Source: Deltaproteobacteria bacterium (lineage in GTDB: Bacteria > Myxococcota_A > UBA796 > UBA2385). From it: DNA of 64,000 bases. Positions within the stretch are counted from its first letter, which is position 1. The number at the start of each line of letters is the position of its first letter. Shown here one piece after another: positions 50,782 to 59,264 of this stretch. A model generated the notes under the pieces. That model was not told the origin of the DNA, did no database searches, and was given only the letters and a program-made list of their open reading frames with translations. The stretch is taken from NCBI GenBank assembly GCA_016792625.1, contig JAEUKK010000144.1:1-64000 (forward strand), in the 5' to 3' direction. The translations under genes and the position numbers were made by a program.

Positions 50782-51399
50782 ATGGCCATCCGCACCCAGA
50801 CCACCTCGGTGCCCCGCGTGGCGGGCCCGCCCGCCGATCACGCTGCGCTGGACGCTGCTCTCGACGCGCTGCGCGCCCGGCTGCCCGGGGTCACCCTCGC
50901 CCGCTACCTCGAGGCGGTGCCCCAGGTGGCCGAGGACGCCTTCGTCGCGCCGGGGGCGGCGCTCATCGGCGATGTGCGCCTCGCCGCCGAGAGCAGCGTC
51001 TGGTTCGGCTGCGTGCTGCGGGCTGACCTGCAGCGCATCGAGCTCGGTGCCCGCAGCAACCTTCAAGATGGCGTGGTGGTGCACCTCGGCGACCTCGATC
51101 CCACCCTGGTCGGCGCCGACGTGGTGGTCGGCCACCGCGCGGTCCTGCACGGCTGCGTCATCGGCGACGCCTGCCTCATCGGCATCGGGGCGGTGGTGCT
51201 CGACGGCGCGGTGATCGGCGCGGGCAGCGTGATCGGCGCCGGCGCGGTGGTCCCGGCCGGGGCGCAGATCCCCGCGGGCAGCCTCGTGCTCGGCCTGCCC
51301 GCCAAGGTCATCAAGCCGGTCGGGCCCGAGGCCGCCGACTTCCACCGGGCGCTGGCCGCGAAGTACACACGCTTGGCCTGGAACCACCGGCAGGGCTGA
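50782..51399 (+). CDS. Gamma-carbonic-anhydrase-like hexapeptide-repeat protein
   Basis: A 205-residue left-handed beta-helix protein. Hexapeptide repeats run through SSVWFGCVLRADLQRIELGARSNLQDGVVVHLG and IGDACLIGIGAVVLDGAVIG. The metal-ligand histidines of the gamma-CA family are in VVVHLG and VVVGHRAVLHG. It belongs to the YrdA/PaaY-like branch, many members of which have weak or no carbonic anhydrase activity. It is co-directional with the sulfatase gene, 25 bases downstream, with AGAGGAG before the ATG. Confidence 0.9.
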   Translation: MAIRTQTTSVPRVAGPPADHAALDAALDALRARLPGVTLARYLEAVPQVAEDAFVAPGAALIGDVRLAAESSVWFGCVLRADLQRIELGARSNLQDGVVVHLGDLDPTLVGADVVVGHRAVLHGCVIGDACLIGIGAVVLDGAVIGAGSVIGAGAVVPAGAQIPAGSLVLGLPAKVIKPVGPEAADFHRALAAKYTRLAWNHRQG

Positions 51400-51559
51400 G
51401 CGCCCCGGCGGCCGGGGCCGCCGCTGCCTGCGCCGGCCGATGCGCGGCGGGACCGGCTTCAACCTCCGATCCGGTCGCGGCGGTGAGCGGCGTGATCCCC
51501 CTGCTGCGGCCGATCGCCGCCCAACGCACGCGGGGCTGATCGCTGGGCTGATCGCTGGC

Positions 51560-52447
51560 TCAGCTGGCGGGGGCCAGGAGCGCGCCGAGCACGAGGCGCC
51601 CGTCCTCGTCGATGGCCGGGCACCAGTAGTGGCCGCCGCCGATCACGGCGCTGAACTCGAAGATGGCGTCCACCACGCCATCATCCTCGCCGAGCATGCG
51701 GCCAAAGACCCGGTCGAAGGCCGCGGCGTCGGCCGAGAAGCTGATGAACAGCAGGCCATGTTGGGCGAGCCCGCCAAAGGGCATCGAGCGGCGGAGCAGG
51801 AAGGTCGGCGGCGCGAAGTCCTCTTGGGCGGTGCGGCGCACATGGGCCTGCGGTGGCGCGTCCTCGAGCTCGACGTCGTCCTCGGCGCGGCGGCCGATCA
51901 GCGCGTCGCGGGCGGCGGGCGCGTGTCGGGCGAGGCGGTCCAGCGCGTGCGCCCAGGGCTGCACCGCCGCGAAGGTGGAACCGGCGAGCGGGCCCTCGCC
52001 GATGATGGCGGCCTCGACGGCGTCTTCGCCGGTCGGGTTCTCGGTGCCGTCGACATAGCCCGAGAGGTCGCGCCCCTCGCGGTGCCGGTAGAGGCTGCGC
52101 TCGGCGATGAGGCTGAAGCCGGGGCCCAGCGCGGCGAGGGCCGCCCGCGCCCGCAGCAGCGCCGCGCCAGGGTCCTCGCCGTGCGCGAGCAGCCAGAGCT
52201 CGGCTTGGTCGGCCGGGCATGGGGGCGCCCCGCCCTCGCCGCCGCGGTCGTGCATGCTCTGCAATGCGGGGATCGCGTGAGGGCCGCCAATCTTGTCGAT
52301 CAGCGGCCGACCCAGGCCGAGCAGGACGCCGGCGGGCAGGCGGGCGGCGCAGAGGGCGGCGGCGGCGGGCCCCGCTGCGGCGCGCAGCCAGAGCGCGAGG
52401 GCGGCCGGCGGCGCGGGGGCGAGGGCGAGGGGCGGACGGAGCGGCAT
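51560..52447 (-). CDS. DyP-type haem peroxidase
   Basis: Dye-decolourising peroxidase, 295 residues, of the YfeX-like subgroup. The family motif GYVDGTENP supplies the distal Asp; a proximal His candidate is in QAHVRRT; FISFSAD and a final beta-rich VIGGGHYWCPA also fit. No signal peptide, so it is cytoplasmic or inside an encapsulin, though none is encoded nearby. The ATG at 52447 follows GGAGG. A TTAGGC element lies 19-24 bases upstream. Confidence 0.88.
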   Translation of the reverse strand: MPLRPPLALAPAPPAALALWLRAAAGPAAAALCAARLPAGVLLGLGRPLIDKIGGPHAIPALQSMHDRGGEGGAPPCPADQAELWLLAHGEDPGAALLRARAALAALGPGFSLIAERSLYRHREGRDLSGYVDGTENPTGEDAVEAAIIGEGPLAGSTFAAVQPWAHALDRLARHAPAARDALIGRRAEDDVELEDAPPQAHVRRTAQEDFAPPTFLLRRSMPFGGLAQHGLLFISFSADAAAFDRVFGRMLGEDDGVVDAIFEFSAVIGGGHYWCPAIDEDGRLVLGALLAPAS

Positions 52448-52465
52448 GGGGACCTCCGACCGCGC

Positions 52466-52471
52466 GCCTAA
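52466..52471 (-). promoter_or_regulatory. Putative -10-like element (TTAGGC) upstream of the DyP gene
   Basis: Minus-strand CACTTAGGCGCG, 19-24 bases before the ATG at 52447. Same type as 7901 and 38861. Confidence 0.3.
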
Positions 52472-52586
52472 GTGGCGGGGCCACGGGCGCCAGCGGCGGC
52501 ACCGCTCCTCAAAAAGAGCGCCGCCGGCCACGCACGAGGCGGGACCGGCGGGGAGGATGGGAAGCGCGGCGGCCGCGCCCACAATG

Positions 52587-52638
52587 GACCGAGCGGACGG
52601 GACCGAGCGGACGGGACCGAGCGGACGGGACCGAGCGG
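52587..52638 (+). repeat. Four tandem 14-bp repeats
   Basis: GACCGAGCGGACGG starts at 52587, 52601 and 52615, with a shortened fourth unit at 52629. It lies between the stop of the Lys-rich membrane protein gene and the start region of the DyP gene. Confidence 0.7.
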
Positions 52639-52653
52639 GCGCGCCCCTGGGCC

Positions 52654-53406
52654 TCAGTTGCCCTTGCCCTTGCTCTTGCTGTCGGACTTGCCGCCCGACT
52701 TGCTGTCGGCCTTGCCGTCCGACTTGCCGCCCGACTTGCTGTCGGACTTGCCGCCCGACTTGCTGTCGGACTTGCCGGCCTTGTTGTCGGCCTTGCCGTC
52801 GGACTTGCCGGCCTTGCCGTCGGCCTTCCCAGCTTTGCCGTCGGCTTTGCCGGCCTTGCCGTCAGCCTTCCCAGCCTTGCCGTCCGCTTTGCCGCCGGCC
52901 TTGCCCGGGGCCTTGCCGCCGGCTTTGCCCGGAGCTTTGCCGCCGGCTTTGCCGCCCGCCTTCGCGCCGGCCTTGGACTTCGGCTTCTTGGCGGGGAGGC
53001 CCGCCGACTTGCGGCCGCCCTCCTTGGCCTTGCGGCGGATGGCCTTGGGATCTTTGCCCTTGGCTTTGGCCCGCTTCTCCATCTTCTTCATGACGCCGGG
53101 GTTGGCGCGCGAAGCGGCGGCCATCTCGGTGTTCACGAGGTTGGCGAGGGCGGGGTTCTTGCCGCTCTCGGCCATCTCGGCCAGGGCCTCGAGCACGACG
53201 GCCATCTTCTCTTCGGTCACGCCGTCTTCAGCGGCCTGCACGACAGAGTGGCTCATCTCGACGCCGGTCGCGATGACGATGAGGAAGCTGAACACGAAGG
53301 CCCACTTCGGGGGCGCCTCGGGGTCGCGCTCCATCCAGACACCCAACACACCCGCCAGCCCTGCCACGAACAGGCCGGCGAAGGTGACGATCATTCCGAT
53401 ATCCAT
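52654..53406 (-). CDS. Membrane protein with Lys/Gly-rich basic tail
   Basis: A 250-residue protein. Residues 1-~65 form two membrane helices (MIVTFAGLFVAGLAGVLGVW and WAFVFSFLIVIATGVEMSHSVV) joined by MERDPEAPPK. A helical segment follows (~65-110), then about 130 residues of Lys/Gly/Ala/Asp/Ser repeats such as KAGGKAPGKAGGKADGKAGK, like a histone H1 tail. The membrane part is paralogous to the next gene upstream. A very strong ribosome binding site (AGGAGGAGG) precedes the ATG at 53406. The basic tail could bind DNA, RNA, or the acidic tail of its paralogue. Function unknown. Confidence 0.78.
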   Translation of the reverse strand: MDIGMIVTFAGLFVAGLAGVLGVWMERDPEAPPKWAFVFSFLIVIATGVEMSHSVVQAAEDGVTEEKMAVVLEALAEMAESGKNPALANLVNTEMAAASRANPGVMKKMEKRAKAKGKDPKAIRRKAKEGGRKSAGLPAKKPKSKAGAKAGGKAGGKAPGKAGGKAPGKAGGKADGKAGKADGKAGKADGKAGKADGKAGKSDGKADNKAGKSDSKSGGKSDSKSGGKSDGKADSKSGGKSDSKSKGKGN

Positions 53407-53430
53407 GATCTTTCCTCCTCCTGTTGTGGA

Positions 53431-54348
53431 TTACTGCGGGGCCGGGGCGGGAGCGCCCTCGGCCGGGGTGGGTGCGGCGTCGCCCGCAGCGGGCGCGCCC
53501 TCGGCGGGGGCAGCCTCGCCCTCGGCGGGAGCGGCCTCACCTTCGGCGCCCTCGGCGCCCGCTTCACCTTCCGCGCCCTCGGCGCCTTCAGCGGCGGCGG
53601 CCTCGGCGGCGGCCTTGTCGGCCTCTTCTTTGGCCTTGGCGATCTCGTCCTGGGTGGCCTTGTCGAGCACGCCCTGGTCGACGAGCAGCTTGGCCAGCTC
53701 GACGTCGTTGGTGCCCTTGGCGATCTCGACCACCATGCCGAGCATGCGGTTGAGGTCGGCCTTGCCCTGAATGGCGCCGACCGCGTCGAGGTAGCCCTGC
53801 GAGGCGCCGACGGCGCAGGCCAGCAGGATGAGGACGCTCATGACCCAGGCGTTGCGGGCGGGGCGGCTCTTGTCGCGGTCGACCCAGATGCCCAGCACGG
53901 CCGAGAAGCCGCCGAGCGTGAGCGCGAACATCGACATCATGAGGCCGGTCGACCAGGGGGACTCTTCTTCCTCGTCTTCTTCGGCGCCCTCGGCACCTTC
54001 GGCGCCCTCGGCGGCGGCAGCAGCGGCGCTCGCAGTGTCCTGCGCGGCGGCCTTCTCACCTTCGGCGGCCGGGGCGGCGGCGGGATCGGCCGGGGCGGCG
54101 GCGGGGTCAGCCGGGGCGGCGGCGGGATCGGCGGGGGCGGCGGCCGCGTCGCCCGCAGGGGCGGCGGCCTCGCCCGCGGGGGCGCCGGCAGCCGGGGCCG
54201 CTGGGTCGGTGGGAGCCTGGGCAGCGGCGACGCCGCTGAGGCTCGAGAGGAGGTGGGCCGGGAGGGCGAGCGGGTCAGGTCCGGCGTAGGCGCTCAGGGC
54301 GCCCGCCGCGAGGACCGCGGCCGCGAGCGCGCGGGTGAACTTGGGCAT
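53431..54348 (-). CDS. Membrane protein with Ala/Glu-rich acidic tails
   Basis: A 305-residue protein with a signal-like N-terminus (LAAAVLAAGALSAYAG), an Ala/Pro-rich repeat (DPAAAPADPAAAPADPAAAP), an acidic block (GAEEDEEEE), and two membrane helices flanking AVLGIWVDRDKSRPARNAWV. That core aligns with GVLGVWMERDPEAPPKWAFV of the downstream gene. The C-terminal ~90 residues are Ala/Glu/Gly-rich (AEGAEGAEGEAGAEGAEGE). Gene order and a 24-base gap indicate co-transcription with the Lys-rich paralogue. Opposite tail charges suggest a pair that interacts; no known function. Confidence 0.78.
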   Translation of the reverse strand: MPKFTRALAAAVLAAGALSAYAGPDPLALPAHLLSSLSGVAAAQAPTDPAAPAAGAPAGEAAAPAGDAAAAPADPAAAPADPAAAPADPAAAPAAEGEKAAAQDTASAAAAAAEGAEGAEGAEEDEEEESPWSTGLMMSMFALTLGGFSAVLGIWVDRDKSRPARNAWVMSVLILLACAVGASQGYLDAVGAIQGKADLNRMLGMVVEIAKGTNDVELAKLLVDQGVLDKATQDEIAKAKEEADKAAAEAAAAEGAEGAEGEAGAEGAEGEAAPAEGEAAPAEGAPAAGDAAPTPAEGAPAPAPQ

Positions 54349-54505
54349 GGGGGCTCCGCCAAAATGGGGGCTCCGCGCGAGGTGGGGCACGACGGGCCCC
54401 CGCGGAAGCGCGGCGGTCTTATCGCGCCGCTGCCCCGATCGTCCCGCGCCTGGCGGTGTCATCCTGTTTCGACCGCCCCCCGGCGCACGCGGCGCGGGTC
54501 AGCGC

Positions 54506-54970
54506 TCAGCCCGCCGCCTCGGCCGGGGGCACGATCCGCACGTTGGCCTTGACCGACTGGGCGATGAAGCAGTTGTTGTGGGCCGCTTCGTGCATGCGGG
54601 CCAGCGCGGCGGCGTCGACCTCGACCCCCGGCGCGAAGCGCACCGCGGGCCGCAGGGTCACCTCGGTGACGGCGAGCTTGCCGGCCTCGTTCTTGCCGAG
54701 AACACCCTCGGCTTCGTCGGTGTAGGCGTCGACCACGAGGCGCCTGCGGGCGGCGATGGCCAAGAAGGTCAACATGTGGCAGCTGCTGAGCGCCCCCACC
54801 AGGGCCTCTTCGGGGTTCAGCCGGTCGGGGTTGCCCAGGTAGTCCTGCGCAGCGCTCGCGGCGGCCCGCTGCCCGCTGCCCCAGCGCACCTCGTGATCGC
54901 GGTCGTAGTGGTCATAGCTGAAGTCGTCGTGGCTGCGGGTCCAGGTGGTCTGCGCGCGGAAGGTCGACAT
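54506..54970 (-). CDS. OsmC/Ohr-family peroxiredoxin-like protein
   Basis: A 154-residue protein reducing organic hydroperoxides with a Cys pair. Candidate redox cysteines are in LSSCHMLTF and NNCFIAQS, the two positions used by OsmC and Ohr, and the intervening helix-strand order fits (VDAYTDEAEGVLGKN, TEVTLRPAVRF). The ATG at 54970 follows GAGGAGCC. It stands near DyP peroxidase and copper genes, consistent with oxidative stress, but not in one operon with them. Confidence 0.9.
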   Translation of the reverse strand: MSTFRAQTTWTRSHDDFSYDHYDRDHEVRWGSGQRAAASAAQDYLGNPDRLNPEEALVGALSSCHMLTFLAIAARRRLVVDAYTDEAEGVLGKNEAGKLAVTEVTLRPAVRFAPGVEVDAAALARMHEAAHNNCFIAQSVKANVRIVPPAEAAG

Positions 54971-55244
54971 GGCTCCTCGGGGGCGAGCGGGCTCCCGCCG
55001 GGGCTCCGGCAGGGGTGCGCTCGCCCTGCGCACGGCGGGGCGGTGGGCCAAGGCCCCGGGCGCCCCTGCTGCGCTCGGGGGTGATCGGCGCCCTCCGCCG
55101 CGGCGATCCTCCGAGAATTTCCCTTCAGGTGGATCTCTGCTGGCCGAAGCCGCCCCCATGTGGGAGGCTGGCAGCTGACGTGAACAGGTCAGCGGCGGGC
55201 CCCGCGCGCTGACCCGCCGCGGCACCGCCCCCGCAGGAGGCCCC

Positions 55245-55529
55245 ATGACCCCGAGCCTGATCGCCCCCGAGCACGCCACCCCCGCGCGCTCCGCCGCTCC
55301 GCCGCTCGAGCCCTGCCCGCCGCTGGTCGAGCCCGCCGCGTCGGTCCTGGTCGCCCGCGGCCCTGAGCTGGTCGACGAGCGCCACGCGCGCCGCCGCTGG
55401 TCCTGGCGCCGCGCGATGGGCCTCCCCATCGTGTGGGAGACGGTGACCGAGCCCGTCGCCAACGCGCCATTCCCGTGTGAAGACGAGGCCGCCGCCCGCG
55501 CCCGCTGGGCCCGGGCCCACGCGAGCTGA
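55245..55529 (+). CDS. Small hypothetical protein (94 aa)
   Basis: A 94-residue frame with a good ribosome binding site (GCAGGAGGCCCC before the ATG). The Pro/Ala-rich N-terminus is followed by RHARRRWSWRRAMGLPIVWE and a C-terminal Ala/Arg helix. It lies 81 bases before the Nif3-like gene on the same strand. No family is recognised; no signal peptide or membrane segment. It may be a real small gene or chance. Confidence 0.42.
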   Translation: MTPSLIAPEHATPARSAAPPLEPCPPLVEPAASVLVARGPELVDERHARRRWSWRRAMGLPIVWETVTEPVANAPFPCEDEAAARARWARAHAS

Positions 55530-55610
55530 GCCGGCCGCCGGCTGATCCCTGCGGGTGATCCGCAGGGCGGGCTCGCTCCGCCGCCTGCCCTCCGCCCCGC
55601 GGGATAGCCC

Positions 55611-56414
55611 ATGTCCAGCTTGCCCCTCGCGCCCGCCGCGGTCGTCGCCGCGCTCGACGCCCGCGCGCCCCTGCGCTTGGCCGCCCCCTGGGACAATGTC
55701 GGCCTGCTCGTCGCCGGTGATCGCCCGGTGCGGCGCCTCGGCCTCTGCGTCGACCTGCGGCCGGCCGTGCTCGACGCCTTCATCGCCAGCGACGTTGATC
55801 TGATCGTCGCCTACCACCCGCCCATCTTCGCTGCGATCAAGCGGGTGGTCGGCCAGGGCACACCCGAGCGCACCCTCGCCCGGGCGCTGCGGGCGGGGCT
55901 CTCGATCTACAGCCCGCACACCGCCCTCGACGCGGTCCCGGGCGGCATGGGCGACTGGCTGGTCGAGGCCGCGGGCCCGGTCGAGGCCAACGCGCCGATC
56001 CAGCCCGACCTGGCCGATCCGCGGGCGGGCTTGGGCCGCCGGGCCCAGCTCTGCGCGCCCGCCCCGCTCCACGCCCTGCTGCCCCAGATCGCCGCGCACC
56101 TCGGCCTGCGCCACCTGCGCGTGGCGGGTGATCGGTCGGCGCTGCGGTCCGCGCTCTGGTGCTGCCCGGGCGCGGGCGGCGAGCTCATGAAGGGCGCGGG
56201 GCAGGGTGATCTGGTGCTCACCGGCGAGCTTGGGCACCATGAGGTGCTGCGGCTGACCGATCGGGGCGCCGCCGTGGTGCTCACCGAGCACAGCAACTGT
56301 GAGCGGGGCTTTCTGCCGCGCTACGCCGACCAGCTGCGGGCGGCCCTTCCCGGTGTCGACGTGCAGATCAGCCCGCTGGACGTTGATCCGCTCGAGGTCT
56401 GGTCGGCGGGCTGA
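55611..56414 (+). CDS. Nif3-like dinuclear metal protein
   Basis: A 267-residue member of the Nif3/YbgI (GTP cyclohydrolase I type 2-like) family, cytoplasmic hexamers with a two-metal site of uncertain function. Ligand motifs are AYHPPIF, IYSPHTALDAVPGG, LTGELGHHE and TEHSNCERG. Length and motif order are standard. GGGATAGCCC sits immediately before the ATG, so either transcription starts very near the ATG or this match to the -10-like element is coincidental. Confidence 0.92.
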   Translation: MSSLPLAPAAVVAALDARAPLRLAAPWDNVGLLVAGDRPVRRLGLCVDLRPAVLDAFIASDVDLIVAYHPPIFAAIKRVVGQGTPERTLARALRAGLSIYSPHTALDAVPGGMGDWLVEAAGPVEANAPIQPDLADPRAGLGRRAQLCAPAPLHALLPQIAAHLGLRHLRVAGDRSALRSALWCCPGAGGELMKGAGQGDLVLTGELGHHEVLRLTDRGAAVVLTEHSNCERGFLPRYADQLRAALPGVDVQISPLDVDPLEVWSAG

Positions 56415-56439
56415 GCCCGGCGAGCGGGCCCGCCGCGGC

Positions 56440-57090
56440 TCACTCGACCGAAGCGGTGATCTGGCCCTTGATCTCGGCGAGCACCGCGTCGCCCACCGCC
56501 TCGGGATCGCTGAGGCCCTGGGCTTCGGCCGTGGCGAGGGCCGCGGGCCAGGCCGCGAGCGCCGCGGAGACGTGCACCTCGGCGCTGAGGTGGTCTTCAT
56601 CGAGGGTGAGCTGCGGCGACAGGCTGAGGTCGAGCCACGCGCTGCCCGCGCTGGTGCCGCTGGCCGCCGCGTCGCCGCCCTGGGCCACGGTCAGCGAGGT
56701 GCCCGCCGCGCCCAGCGGCTCGATCACGACCCGCAGCGCGCAATAGTCGCCGGCGGGCGGGCTGATCGCCCCGAGCGCGGCGCCGGTGCGCATCAGGTCC
56801 ACCGGGGCCTCGAGGTGCAGGCCGGTGGCCGAGGTGGTGGGGTGGTGCGCCCGCGCGCTGGGGATGATCCAGTCGATCGGCGCGGTGGATACCGCGCACT
56901 CCAGCAGCTCGAGGCTCGCGGGGCTGAGCGTCGCTTCGGTGAGCAGGGCCGGCGGGGCCTCGTCGGCCATGTGCAGGTGCACCTCGGTCCCGCCCTTCTC
57001 GTCGACGTGGGAGCACGCGGCGAGCGAGAGCAGGGGAAGGAGGGCGCAGGTCACGCGCGGGAGAGGGGAGGGGAGGTGGTGGTGCGACAC
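56440..57090 (-). CDS. Lipoprotein at the end of the MbnP/MbnH operon
   Basis: A 216-residue protein with lipobox LLSLAAC and a His-rich opening (MSHHHLP). The mature part contains CSHVDEKGGTEVHLHM, several histidines (SARAHHPTT) and two further cysteines (ELLECAVS, GDYCALR). It is 31 bases after mbnH on the same strand. Metal-related function is suggested only by residue content and position. No named family is recognised. Confidence 0.75.
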   Translation of the reverse strand: MSHHHLPSPLPRVTCALLPLLSLAACSHVDEKGGTEVHLHMADEAPPALLTEATLSPASLELLECAVSTAPIDWIIPSARAHHPTTSATGLHLEAPVDLMRTGAALGAISPPAGDYCALRVVIEPLGAAGTSLTVAQGGDAAASGTSAGSAWLDLSLSPQLTLDEDHLSAEVHVSAALAAWPAALATAEAQGLSDPEAVGDAVLAEIKGQITASVE

Positions 57091-57121
57091 GCGGGGGGCT
57101 CCGGTGGACAGAGGGGGAGGG

Positions 57122-58276
57122 TCAGTCGTCGGCGAAGGGGTCGGCGAAGCGGGGCTCGGCCAGGGTCTCTTCGTCGGTCAGCGAGTCGAGGAAGGCCAGC
57201 AGGGCCGCCCGCTCGGCCGGGCTGAGGGAAAAACCCCGCACCAGCGAGCTCTTGAGCGGGTTCGCGCTGCCCACCCCGGCGTCGGGGCCCTCGGTCAAGG
57301 TGCGCCCGGCGGCGGCATAGTGGTCGATGACGCCGTCGAGGTCGGCGATGCTGCCGTCGTGCATATAGGGGGCGGTCAGCGCGATGTTGCGCAAGGTGGG
57401 CGCGCGGAACATGCCCATGTCGTAAAATTGGAAGGTGTGCTCGATCAAGCCCTGGTCGCGCAGCGGATAAGCGCCCATCCCGTCGACGTTGTAGAGCCCG
57501 GTGTTGTGGTGGTACAGCTCGGGGAAGGCCATCTCTTGGGTGGCCACGCTGTCCATGAAGTGAAACGTGCCGTGGCAGTGGTAACACTCGAGGCGCTCGC
57601 TAAAGAACAGGGCCATCCCGTCTTTTGCCTCTTGGCTCATCGCGTCGAGCTCGCCGCCATAGGTGTAGCGGTCATAGGGCGCGCCGCCGCTGAGGATGCT
57701 GCGCTCAAAGGCCGCGATGCTCTTGACCACGCGGTCGAGGGTGAAGGGGTCTTCGTCTTCGGGCCATGCCGCGGTGAACAGGCCTTGGTAGAGCGGGTCG
57801 GCGGCGAGCGCGTCCAGGGCCTGCTGCTCGTGGCCTTCAAGGCCGAGCTCGACCGGGGTGGTGCCAAAGAGCGGCACCATCGCCTGGTGCTCCAGATCGC
57901 GCATCAGCGGGTTCACCCAAGTCAACGCGCTGTTGTAGGCGACGTTGACCAAGCTCATGCTGCCCCGGCGGTGCTCTTCGCCGGTGGCCCCCACCGCGAC
58001 CGCGAGGCCGTCGGTGAAGGCCAGGGCCGGGTCGTGGCAGCCCCCGCAGGACAGCTCGCCGTTGACCGAGAGTCGCCGCTCGTAGAAGAGATGGCGACCC
58101 AGCTCGACCTTGGGCCCGGTCATCGGGTTATCGGCTGGGACGAGCGGGGTCGGGAAGCCCTCGGGGATCTGCCATACCCAGCCGCCCGGGTCGTCGCCTG
58201 CCTGGGCCTTTGGGTCGGGCGCGCAGGCGGCGCCGAGGGCCGCGGCGGTCAAAAGTGTCGGCGCGCGGCGGATCAT
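57122..58276 (-). CDS. mbnH: MbnH-type di-haem enzyme (MauG/cytochrome c peroxidase family)
   Basis: A 384-residue exported di-haem protein with lipobox-like AALGAAC. Haem sites are CGGCH and CYHCH, with the MauG/CCP motifs ELGRHLFYERRLS, MSLVNVAYN, FRAPTLRNIALTAPYMHDGS and a closing ALLAFLDSLTD. In the known MbnP/MbnH pair, MbnH uses a high-valent di-haem to oxidise a Trp of MbnP to kynurenine, creating a copper site. The mbnP-like gene lies directly upstream (45-base gap), which distinguishes this from a generic peroxidase. Confidence 0.9.
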   Translation of the reverse strand: MIRRAPTLLTAAALGAACAPDPKAQAGDDPGGWVWQIPEGFPTPLVPADNPMTGPKVELGRHLFYERRLSVNGELSCGGCHDPALAFTDGLAVAVGATGEEHRRGSMSLVNVAYNSALTWVNPLMRDLEHQAMVPLFGTTPVELGLEGHEQQALDALAADPLYQGLFTAAWPEDEDPFTLDRVVKSIAAFERSILSGGAPYDRYTYGGELDAMSQEAKDGMALFFSERLECYHCHGTFHFMDSVATQEMAFPELYHHNTGLYNVDGMGAYPLRDQGLIEHTFQFYDMGMFRAPTLRNIALTAPYMHDGSIADLDGVIDHYAAAGRTLTEGPDAGVGSANPLKSSLVRGFSLSPAERAALLAFLDSLTDEETLAEPRFADPFADD

Positions 58277-58321
58277 CGGCGGCTCCGGGCGTGGGGCGGG
58301 CGGGCTTTTTGGGGGCCGCGC

Positions 58322-59251
58322 TTAGCGGGCTGTAAAGGCGTCGTGGGCGCCGCCGGCGTCCTCGCCCAAGGGCAGCCCGAGGTGGGCGAAGGGCGCCACA
58401 CACTCCGGATCATTCGGCGCGCTCATGCAGCCCGGCGCGGTGTCGGGGGTGTTGGACTCCAGCGCCATGCCCGCGAGCAGGGTGGCGACGTCGAGAACAA
58501 CCTCGTGGGCGTCGGGGTCAAAGCCGCCCGCGGGCCGCAGCTCGATCACCGCGCGGTTGGGGTTCGCGCAGCTGGTGACCGTGCCGGCGTCGTCGGCTTC
58601 GCAGCCGGTCGAGCCGACGTGCAGCGACAGGCCGCCGGGCATGCCCGCGGTGATGCCGTCGAGCTTGAGGAATTTGTAGCCCGAAGCCCAGCTCCAGAAC
58701 ATCGCGCTGGTGTTCAAGGGCGCGCCGGCGCTGGCCGCGTCGATGTGGTTGTGCGCAAAAGGCACGCCGACGGTGAAGCGCAGGCCCGCCCAGGGCCCGG
58801 CGGGGCCGCTGACCTCGAGCGTGCTGCGGGTGGGCCCGCTGCCGCTGCTGCAGGCGCCGGTGGCGTCTTCGAAGTCGATGAGGCCGACCACGCCGTCTTG
58901 CCAGGTCTCGACGGCGCTGACCGTCAGGGCGACCTCGCCGCCGTCGGCCATGAGCGCGACGGGCTCGGAGACGAAGAAGCGCAGGTCCTTCGGGGTCAAT
59001 TCGCTGCCGTCAATGGTGAAGGTCTGGCCGCAGGCGAAGGGGGCTGCGCCGACCACCGCGCCGAAGCGCAGCGCGATGGCCGCCACGTTGTCGCCGCCGT
59101 CGGCTCCGTCGGCGCCGTCAGCTCCGTCGGTGCCGTCGGTGCCCTCATCGCCGTGTTCGTGGTCATGATCGTGCTCTGCGGCGGAGTCCCCATGTTTGCC
59201 GTGGCAGGCGGCCAGCAGCGAGAGGGAGGCGACGATGCTGAGGTTTCGCAT
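58322..59251 (-). CDS. mbnP: MbnP-like copper protein (metallo-mystery pair, four-Cys motif)
   Basis: A 309-residue lipoprotein (SLSLLAAC) with a His/Asp/Gly linker (HDHDHEHGDEGTDG). The core matches the four-Cys family: FACGQTF, KDLRFFVSEPVAL, VGLIDFEDATGACSSG, FTVGVPFAHNHID, PLNTSAMFWSWASGYKFLKL, LHVGSTGCEADD and SCANPNRAVIEL. The two Trp in FWSWASGY are candidates for the kynurenine modified by MbnH. An extra C-terminal CMSAPNDPEC is present. The ATG at 59251 follows CGGAG; a palindrome lies just upstream of it. Confidence 0.9.
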   Translation of the reverse strand: MRNLSIVASLSLLAACHGKHGDSAAEHDHDHEHGDEGTDGTDGADGADGADGGDNVAAIALRFGAVVGAAPFACGQTFTIDGSELTPKDLRFFVSEPVALMADGGEVALTVSAVETWQDGVVGLIDFEDATGACSSGSGPTRSTLEVSGPAGPWAGLRFTVGVPFAHNHIDAASAGAPLNTSAMFWSWASGYKFLKLDGITAGMPGGLSLHVGSTGCEADDAGTVTSCANPNRAVIELRPAGGFDPDAHEVVLDVATLLAGMALESNTPDTAPGCMSAPNDPECVAPFAHLGLPLGEDAGGAHDAFTAR

Positions 59252-59264
59252 AGGGTGCTCCGAT

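Noticed and set aside
51535..51558. Duplicate GGGCTGATCGCT ahead of the DyP gene end
   Set aside because: Only two units of 12 bp; too little to call a functional repeat.
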